Origin: Tricholoma matsutake
Taxonomy: Eukaryota > Basidiomycota > Agaricomycetes > Agaricales > Tricholomataceae
Length of the DNA stretch: 64,000 bases
Direction of reading: 5' to 3'
NCBI GenBank assembly: GCA_026075535.2
Contig: AP026550.1
Coordinates: 7,812,001 to 7,876,000 of the forward strand
In this document: positions 56,086 through 64,000 of the stretch, in pieces
Numbering within the stretch: the stretch's first letter is position 1
How the letters are laid out: every line of letters begins with the position of its first letter
Made by a program: the position numbers and the translations under genes
The notes under the pieces: model-generated
Seen by the model: the letters and a program-made list of their open reading frames with translations, nothing else
The model's database searches: none
Told to the model about the DNA's origin: nothing

Positions 56086-56530
56086 CTAAAAAGTCCGAGC
56101 AAAGTCCAAGTGGAGTCCTAGGACAGTCCTAGGAAGTCCTAGTGTCCGAGCGGAGTCCGCTCGGACTCGGGGAGGGAGTGTAAAGTACTGTTCCCATGTG
56201 GGGATGATACCCATAATTAGCGAAGAAGGGTGACATGTGAGTAGCTGAATGAAATTTGTTATTGTGGGAAAATGCGGCAATTGCCAACCATTTGGGCCAG
56301 TCAGTTTGTTGGTAGTTGACAAACACACATAGGTACTGCTCCAACTCCTGGTTCATTCTCTCTGTCTGCCCATCAGTTTGTGGGTGATATGCCATAGATA
56401 ATTTAGTTTAAATCCCCAATATGTTGTTTAATTCTTGCATCAATGCGGACGCAAATTGTGGTCTGCAATCAGAGATAATGGTATCAGGTAATTCATGTAA
56501 CTGCATTACCTGGTTTAGATAGAGGTGCGC

Positions 56531-57543
56531 TGATAGGTCCACCTTGCGCTCCAAGCTCTGGGAAGTTTCCAAATGCCTCGACACATCACCACACATGCTA
56601 CCAACCCCTACGAGACCCATGAAATGACTACAAACTCCACAACATCACTCCAAAACTATTTTGCAGCACTTCGAACAACTTCAAACAACTTCGCAACACT
56701 CCGAGCAAGTTCGAATGACTTTGCAGCACCTCGAATGCCTTTGGCCACTGTATGCCTATTGCACTGCCCTTCAGACACATGCAGCACACATTGCACGAGT
56801 TAGTGTGTCGCATATCAAGCACCACTGGACACAAGGAGATATGACAATGCACTTTTAGGACATGATTGTGGTGCTTTGACACTTTGATAATATATTGGAT
56901 CAACAGGACAGGTATCCTTGAAATACTGTGACTATACATTTCCCTTCTCATCATTTCTCATTTATTTTCTGATTTGGAAAGTTCTTTATTGTTTTATATC
57001 TTGCCTCATGTAGTCCTCATGTTTTATTTCCTTTTAAGTACCATCTCTTCAAAACATATATAGCCTTGTACTAGCTACTCAGAGGAACAGAACAGATTGT
57101 CCTCTTATACCTATCATCTGATTTAAGAGCAATTATCTTGAGTCCAAGCCTCTTGTCTTAGTCCTGGAGTTTAGCAGAATACTGCAAACTTCCTTGAACT
57201 TTCTATATTAGCTTATTGAAATTATCATCTATCGTCTATTCCCTCTCAAGACCTTTCCGCATCTCTATTGTCTATCATCAGCATTTGTCAAAACTATTCT
57301 CATTCTCTACAAACCCCTCAAACATCCTCGAACTTTCTTGAACATCTTCAAACTTTTCTTGAACCACTTCACAGAGCTTTGTATGCCCTCAAAATTCATC
57401 AGACCTCCTCGAACTTAGTTCCCCCACCCTTGGGTAACAGCGGTGATATTTAGTACCACCTCGCACCCTTCCTCTAGCTCATGTTATACCATCTGAGGCT
57501 TTTGTTGTGGGTTTTGTTTGGGTTTCCAGGTCGAGTATCATCA
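56531..57543 (-). mobile_element. Solo LTR, about 1.0 kb
   Basis: On the minus strand starts TGATGATACTCGACC and ends GACCTATCA. Flanks GCGC (56527-56530) and GCAC (57544-57547) are a 4-bp duplication differing at a CpG. Removal rejoins gypsy D integrase (SSLGLVHLYLN). The same LTR family occurs at 61980-63126. Confidence 0.8.
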
Positions 57544-60399
57544 GCACCAAGCCCAACGATGAGGTTTTTGTAGTAGTAGGAATAATATGGACCTCCTTTG
57601 TGAAGTGGTCACATACTACGAATATTGCATCATACCCTTGAGCCTCAGGTAATCCAGTGATAAAATCCACAGATATATCTCGCCATGGCGCTTTTCGTAT
57701 AGGATTTGGCATTAATTTCCCTGCAGGTTTCACTGGAAATTTCTTTCCCCTCATGCACGTATCACATCCATCCACATACCCCAACACATATTTAGAAATT
57801 CCAGGCCACCAATAATTTCTCATTACTAATTCCAACATCTTCCACCTTCCTGGGTGTCCGGCAGTCAGCATATTATGATGTAACCAGATGATCTCCCTTT
57901 GCAAATCCTGATCCTTTGGTACATTCACCTTTCCTTGGAATAATACCAACCCTTGCTCCTCAACCCATTCATCTCCTTTGATATTACCCTTCTTCTTTTC
58001 CTTCAGAGCTTTCACAGCTTCCACTACTTCATCATCCATTTCTGAACATTGTCTAATTTTAGACAACATTTCTGCTTCTGAGCTATCTATTAATAGATGC
58101 CCTTGATGCATAGCACAAATGCGAAAGTATTCAGGTTTCAGTAAGGTAACATTCTTATTGTCCTCCTCCACCCCCCTTTTGTGATCAATATGTCTGGATA
58201 ATGCATCTGCTTTCCTCATTAAGCTTCCCACTTTATGGACCAAGTGAAAATCAAAATGTGATAGGAATAATGCCCAATGCGCTTGCCAGCATTTAAGCTT
58301 TTTGGCTGACATGAAGTATTGCAGATTTTGATGATCCATCCAGACCTCAATCTGATGCATACATCCCTCCAAATAATGTCTCCATGCCTCCAATGCTCAT
58401 ATTATTCCCAACATCTCTTTGTCATGCACATCATAGTTCCTTTCCACATCATTCAACCCTTGGGACAAATATGCATGAGGATGCCATTTGTCATCGTCGC
58501 ACAGCATTGATAATACTGCTCCAGTAGCAAAAGTCAGATCCATCTGATTCCACTTGTAAGGGGCGTGTGAAACCCACTGGGGCTAATATTGGTCCCTCCA
58601 CAAATTTCCTTTTCAACTCCTCAAACACTGTCTGCTGCTGTTCCCCCCACCTCCACACTACTTCCTTTTGCATAAGATTATGTAAGGGTGTGGCAATTTT
58701 GGAAATATTATGCACAAAGCAACAATAATAGTTTGCGAGTCCCAAGAAGGCCTGAACCTCCTTGACATGGGTGGGTGCAGGCCAATCAGTGATCGCCTGT
58801 ACCTTGATCGGATCCATTTGAATCCCATCAGGGCCAATCAATAATCCTAGGAACTCAATTTTGCTTCCGAACACACACTTCTTGGGTTTTAAAAATAGAC
58901 CATTCTCTGCTAGCCTCCATAGCACCTCCTGTACTATCACTTCATGATTTTCTTCATCCTCCATGAATATCAGAATGTCATCAATAAATATTATTACCAT
59001 GCCTTTGTCCATTACATCCTTGAAAATGTTGTTCATCATATTTTGGAAAGTCAGGGGACTATTGGTCATCCTGAAAAACATGACAAGCAGCTCAAATGAT
59101 CCTCAATGTGTGGTAAATGCGGCCTTCCACTCATCTCTTTTCCTTATTTGTATGTTATTGTATCCCCATTGCAAATCCAATTTTGTAAAGACCTTGGCTT
59201 TTCCCACCTTGTCAATTATTTCTGAGATCAAAGGCAGGGGGTACACATTCTTCACTGTCCACTCATTCAGATACCTATAATCTGTACACATCCTCTTTCT
59301 CTGATCTTTCTTTGGCCCAAAGAATATTGGTGACGTCTGTGGTGATTTTGAAGGTCATATGTATCCTTTGCGCAATTGCTCATGTAGGAACACATCAACT
59401 TCTTCTTGTTCCATTGGAGATAACAGATATACCTTCGACTTTGTCGCCACAAACCCTGGCTTCATCTCAATCCCATGATCCCATGGCTTCTGCACCAGCA
59501 TTTGCTCAGACTCCTTCTATTGAAAGACTGACAAATATTCATGATATGCTTTTGGTACCTACTCCTCCACTGGATTCTCCACCTTCATGACACTTTTATT
59601 TCATGACTGTCCTCCACAAATTGCTCTAAATGTTTGCTTCTGCTCTTCCTTCTCGATCATGATCAGAACTTCCCCATTTGGTATTTCCCCATCCTCCACT
59701 TCCTCCATCATGACAGAATACTTCCTTGGATGTTCTTTCTCTTTCCTTTTCCTCTTCTCCCTCTTCACCTTCCTCCCATACACATTACATTCCTTAGGAC
59801 AATGAGTCATTTGTACTTTCCCAGTCTTCCAATCAATTTTGGGATTATGCTTCCATGACCATGGACATCCTATTATTAGATTGGTTTTCCCAAGATCACA
59901 CACTTCAAATATGGCTTGTTCCTGATGCTCCTGATACCTTAGTACCATGGTCACCTCCTCCTTAATAGTTCCTCCATGATTAACTGTTCCATCAATATTG
60001 TACACCATTATAGGTTGCGATAGCTTGCATGTGCTAATACCATTTCCAGTAATTAAGGACCAATTAATAAATAATCCTGTAGCACCGCTATCAAGCAATG
60101 CTTCCACATCAATCTCTGCATGTGTGTCCACTGTCTTCAATCCTACAGTCAAGGTGATTTTGGGTTCTATTCACGCAGAGCGAATAAAGAATTTAGCGGT
60201 TTTTGGAAATAGCGCTTGGAAATTTTCTTTGTCATGTTATTCACAATGGTTGTACTCATCCTTGATTTCCTTTTCTGGTTTGCTCTGGGTTTCCTCGGAT
60301 ACTAATACATTATAACGATTCTGGGCCACCAATGGGGAAACCTTCACTGGATCTCTTCCACAAAATTCTTCTGCCTGCCTTCCTCTGGCTTCACTTCCT

Positions 60400-61443
60400 T
60401 GATTGTAGCTTGCCTAATCTTTCTTATTCCTAGCAATATGTCCTAACTGCCCACAGTTAAAACATTTAAGTGAGGCTCATCTCCCTGCTTGGTCAACCTC
60501 CATAGCATCTGGTGCTGCTGACTCTGCAACTATAGGTGTCACTGCCATGGCCAGTGGCTGTGCCCTCAGAGTTTGTGCCTGAGGTGCCTTTCCTTTCTCA
60601 GACTTTCTTTTCTCGGACTTTCCTCCTGATGGCTTTCCAAATTTATTACTTCTGTACATCAACTTTGATTCCGCCTGTTCCTGCTGATATTGCCGATCAA
60701 GGCGCATCACCCAATTATACCACTCATCCAACTTCTCTGGCATAGAAGGTAGTTGGTAGATAGACTTGAATAAAGAGGGATTTAATCCTGCTTTCAAAAA
60801 TTCTACCAACGCAGCTTCTCCCATATCTGTTTGTGAAGCTTCCACTTTGAATTGCAAAATAAATTCATCCACCATTAGGGAACCTTGGCACATGGTTTTT
60901 AATTTAGCATTGGCTGTCACCTTTGGATTAGGGTCCCCAAACTGTGCCTCCAATCTCTCCAGAAATTCCTTGAAGGTTGCAAATGGTTTACTTCCTGTGG
61001 CAATTTGATTAATAGCCTCATTTCTCTGGAACTGTGCTTTCCCCCTGAATATACAAGAGAGCAAACATTATCCTAGACTCAGCTGTACAAAACTCTGGCT
61101 TCCTCCCATGGATGTACAATACTATAGAGCTGATAAAAGATTTTGTATTCTCCATGGTACTGTCAAAGATTTGTGGGGGTGTGTACTTAGGTAAGCACAC
61201 TTTTCCATTTTCAGATTTCTCCACCATCTGCACATCATCCTGTGACACCCACTCCACCATCTCCACCATCTCATCATCTCTTTCTACTGTCATCTCTGGT
61301 TGTACTTCTGCTTGTCTGGGCTGTGATGCTGCCAACACCAATACTAATTGTGACATTTGTGCTGTAAGCACATCGATCTTCACCTCTAGCACTAGTGGGG
61401 GAATGGAATTAGGACTGGGATTAGAAGTTGAGGGTTTGGACAT
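60400..61443 (-). pseudogene. gag: Gypsy D gag
   Basis: Starts MSKPSTSNPSPNSIPPLVLE at 61443; capsid-like region KPFATFKEFLERLEAQFGDP, MVDEFILQFKVEASQ, ALVEFLKAGLNPSLFKSIYQ; knuckle CFNCGQLGHIARNKK (about 60465-60420) with the last Cys position replaced by Lys. There is a frame break near 61040 between the two long frames, and a TGA at 60477 at an arginine site. Confidence 0.78.
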
Positions 61444-61849
61444 AACAGTCAGATCTGTGATGAATCACTTCAGCAGACTCAAGACTTGTTCTTCAAGACC
61501 TCTCCAAACGTTGATGGGTCACGTAATTCAGTAACTCGGGTACCAAACTTGGCAAAAGCACTTCGGATCAATAACCCTTCCAACAGTGCCTGATCTTGGG
61601 GATAACACTGAATTTGGCCTGTAACTGAAATAGTTGTCCGAATAGAGTAATGTAAATCACAACTACACCAGATCCAATTGGTTGTCTGGTTGCAGTTGTC
61701 CTAATGATGAGTGCTGCCTCTTTATCACTGGCAGTCACAATGTAAGGCGAGGCCTGGCATTGGCTTATGAAAGAAAAGGTAGATTATATATATACAAGTA
61801 CTTCCGGCTCATGCCAAAAGGATGAGTAATTGGATGTGGCACAGTGAAA
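61444..61849 (-). other. Gypsy D leader, no gene
   Basis: Untranslated sequence upstream of gag. No convincing LTR end or primer site was found. A TATATATATA run at 61785-61795 may belong to a promoter. Confidence 0.4.
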
Positions 61850-63813
61850 CAATGATGTAAAAGAAAAGAAAAGACTTAGAAAAAAAAAAAAAGCACCGTC
61901 CCATGTTAGTAGCAAGGGTGGGGACTGCCATTGTGTCATCCCAGCCATTTGTTGTCCCTGTGGTTCATCTTCCCTGCAGTGATGTTGCTCAACCTGGAAA
62001 CCCAAACAAAACCTACTAAATGGCTTCAGATGGTATAACACAAGTTAGAGGAAGGATGCGAGGCCCTCTAGATGTCACCTGTCAGACCAACCATCAAATA
62101 GTCATAAAAGGACTGCTTGTCAAAGCAATTCGAAGCTAAAAGAATGTGTTTCATGGAATTTTGGAGAATTTCATGGCTAGATCAATGAATTTGGAGTGCG
62201 CAAATATGTTCGGATGCAAGACCAGGGGACTAGATGAGTAGTAGAAGTGAATCAAAGGCAAATCGAGCGAAACGAGAGCAAAAATAGCATAATGCAAGGA
62301 TTTTCAAGGATTTTTGAAGAAGTTTAGTGTAAAACACCAGACTTCAGACTGAATAAGACTAAACTGAACTCTCAAATCACTGTGATCTGGGAGAAAGACA
62401 ACAACTTTCTTGTTTTTCTTTGTATCTAGTACATCTTTCTATATAAATAAAGAAACTACCTAAAAAGGCTAGAAAACATGAGGCAAACATGTGGAAAACT
62501 TGAGGCAAAAGACAATAGAAGTATATCAGAACAATAAAGCGAGACTATAAAGGGTGAATATAACACATGATGAAGAAATAATAAGAAAGAATAGCTAAAA
62601 GCAGACTGTCCTTGTTATAAATTGCATAAAACATTGGAAACTGCTTCGAGCAGATTGTATGCATGCACATGCAGTTGAAATGTGTTCAATATACTCAAGA
62701 TAGTGTCCCATGTGTCCAGCATGCATCCAAAGATTGTTTAAATAGGAAATACTGTGTCCAAAGATGTTTTTTGAGGTTCAAGGTTTTTCAAAGATTTTCG
62801 AAGTTTCTTCAGACTTCATTCATGGCCCAAAATTGGGGCGATATTGCTCGAAACTGGTTTGGAACTCATCGATGATATTCCAAGTGTATATTCTGAGCGA
62901 TGTCTAAAAGTCAGGGGAATTGTATTACAGTGGCTGAAGGCATGCAAAGAATTTCAAAGCATTGTGAAGATTTCAAAGCATTTTTGTGACTTCATAGAGG
63001 TTTGTAGAACTTTGGAGGGGTTCGTATGGGTTCATAGAGCTTTGTAGAGGTCTGTAGAGACTCATAGAGCTTTGACAATGATCGTAGATGTGTTTTCCAA
63101 GCTTGAAAGACAAGGTAGACCTATCAGCAGTTCATTGTCCCCACAGTTCATCCCCATGATTTGTTGTCCCAGAGGTTTGTTGTCCCCATGGTTTGTCACC
63201 CCCGCCATTTGTTGTCCCTGTGTCATCCCCACTGTTTGTCATTCCTGTTGTCCCTGCTGTTTGTCATCCCTGTCATTCCTGCCATTTGTTGTCCCCATGG
63301 TTGGTTGTTGCCACCCTTTGTCGCCCATGTTCATTGTCCCCACCCATTGTTGTCCCCATGGTTCACTGTCCCCCACATTCATTGTCCCACCTTTTATCAT
63401 TGGTTGTTCATGGTCCTAGGTTCTATCGTCATCAGCACCTCCATATTCCCCTACAAGCAGTGGCTCGCAGATGGGGTGGGGGTGCTGCATGACATGGCAT
63501 CAGCCATGGTCATCACTGTCCAGGAAAGGGCCCATTGCCACCCTGCGAGCAGAGGCTCACAGTGGCAGCATAGGGTGCTGGCATCAGCTGTGGTCGTCAT
63601 AGTCCAGAAACAGGCCCTTTGCCACCCTGGGAGCAGAAGCTCACAGCTGCAGCACAGGGCTTTGTGGGGTACCTGTTTGGCTGGCTTGTGGTTGTTGTTT
63701 GGCAGGCGGGCAATGTTGTCATCAAAATACAGGAACCTAAAGATAAAGAAAAACATTTAGTTAGCAAACGAAAGAAATCAACTAATAAAAACATACCTGA
63801 GGGCCTAGTGTTG
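61850..63813 (-). mobile_element. hAT-derived copy H5, left-truncated, hosting a solo LTR
   Basis: 61860-61979 and 63127-63813 match 430-550 and 550-1175 of H1. The minus-strand intron is preserved at 63737-63796 (GTATGT...ATCTTTAG). The left terminus is missing. The right part ends at 63813 where another element begins. Confidence 0.65.
61980..63126 (+). mobile_element. Solo LTR, 1147 bp, same family as 56531-57543
   Basis: Begins TGATGTTGCTCAACCTGGAAA and ends GACCTATCA; duplication GCAG at 61976-61979 and 63127-63130. The first and last 80 bp match the other copy on the opposite strand; the middle has diverged and contains direct repeats of catagagctttg type. Confidence 0.8.
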
Positions 63814-64000
63814 CCTTGACCAACTTGGGGCATTTTTGTATTCTTGAAATAACTTGACACAATGGACTCCAAAAATGAGTCAAAGGCAAGATCAATTCCA
63901 ATAAATTGTATAGAATTCTGAAAATATTTACATGAATAGGGAGCTCCAAATGTCGATGGGTCCTCTCTCAACACTAAGCAGGCTGAGTCCATTGTGTCAA
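63814..64000. mobile_element. Palindromic element truncated by the window end
   Basis: Starts TAGTGTTGCCTTGACC. The word TTGACACAATGGACTC (63854-63869) is repeated in inverted form at 63985-64000, exactly at the window edge. The arrangement suggests a MITE whose right arm continues outside. Confidence 0.6.

Larger units (their letters stand above)
50263..56190 (+). mobile_element. KDZ2: CxC5/CxC6 KDZ transposon, inverted copy of KDZ1
   Basis: 5.93 kb with duplication TTCCCATG (50255-50262 and 56191-56198). Ends GAGGTCTTTACACTC and GAGTGTAAAGTACTG are the same as in KDZ1. Sequence is near-identical to KDZ1 over most of its length, with indels (for example an extra 24 bp at about 52560 and a fourth 98-bp repeat). 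It lies in gypsy D integrase. Confidence 0.92.
49542..60152 (-). pseudogene. pol: Gypsy D pol with chromodomain, split by KDZ2 and a solo LTR
   Basis: Protease ALLDSGATGLFIN (about 60090) and IIGCPWSWKHNPKIDW; RT with [15 protein letters not shown] (about 59350) and IIFIDDILIF (about 58985); a frameshift near 58500; RNase H (VWMDHQNLQYF); integrase HHCC (HPGR...CDTCMRGK) and SVDFITGLP, interrupted at 57543 by the solo LTR and resuming at 56530 with HLYLNQVMQL, SDCRPQFA and DGQTERMNQ. KDZ2 then interrupts at NYGYHPHMG; the C-terminal part (50262-49542) has DLVWLSTKDLN and a chromodomain (EYIVEEILDSC, FLIKWKNYTGKNNLWEPKEN). Removing both inserts and one duplication each restores the frame. Stops are mainly TGA, with some TAA/TAG. 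Confidence 0.85.

Noticed and set aside
56086..56328. Separate plus- and minus-strand ORFs spanning the KDZ2 right end
   Set aside because: The minus-strand frames are the split integrase of gypsy D running into KDZ2 terminal sequence, not independent genes.

Overview
The window is repeat-dense nuclear DNA from a filamentous fungus, most likely a mushroom-forming basidiomycete (Agaricomycetes). The evidence is the KDZ-type DNA transposons with CxC5/CxC6 cysteine clusters, chromodomain Ty3/gypsy and copia elements, short GT-AG introns of about 40-65 nt, and strong CpG decay. I see no convincing intact cellular gene, rRNA gene or canonical tRNA gene. Almost everything is transposable element, much of it nested.

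Layout. 1-2.6 kb: a truncated hAT-derived element, an 81-bp minisatellite and a small MITE. 2.6-15.1 kb: a copia gag (copia-1, minus) split by a gypsy element (A, 3271-8795, TSD GGAAG) and by a KDZ transposon (KDZ1, 8915-14751, TSD CTTTGACTC). 15.2-18.9 kb: a second copia (copia-2, minus) carrying a solo LTR and a 1.36-kb hAT element. 18.9-29.1 kb: a decayed classical KDZ transposase (KDZ4, plus), split by an LTR element (F, 20690-28638) that itself contains gypsy E (21309-26758). 29.5-32.1 kb: a foldback element, an 89-bp MITE and a 668-bp hAT MITE. 32.1-40.9 kb: gypsy C (minus), the best preserved retroelement, with both LTRs, an extra post-pol ORF and a 1.5-kb hAT element in gag. 42.0-47.8 kb: KDZ3 (minus), whose two genes are largely open and possibly functional, inserted in an unidentified ORF. 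49.0-61.4 kb: chromodomain gypsy D (minus), interrupted by KDZ2 (50263-56190, TSD TTCCCATG; inverted near-copy of KDZ1) and a 1-kb solo LTR. 61.9-64.0 kb: another hAT-derived copy carrying a related solo LTR, and a palindromic element cut off by the window edge.

Working logic. KDZ1, KDZ2 and KDZ3 each encode a CxC5-CxC6 transposase and a companion protein with a basic/acidic N-terminal region and a conserved C-terminal region. Each also has lineage-specific subterminal repeats and, about 210-260 bp from the same end, a tRNA-like unit with an A box, a B box exactly 53 nt later and a T-run. This is the observation I consider most likely to be undescribed. Others are an array of six covarying stem-loops in the gypsy C LTR and an almost pure CpG-to-TpG/CpA substitution pattern that explains most in-frame TGA stops. 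Boundaries given with target-site duplications were read directly from the sequence; family assignments rest on recognised motifs, not on searches.
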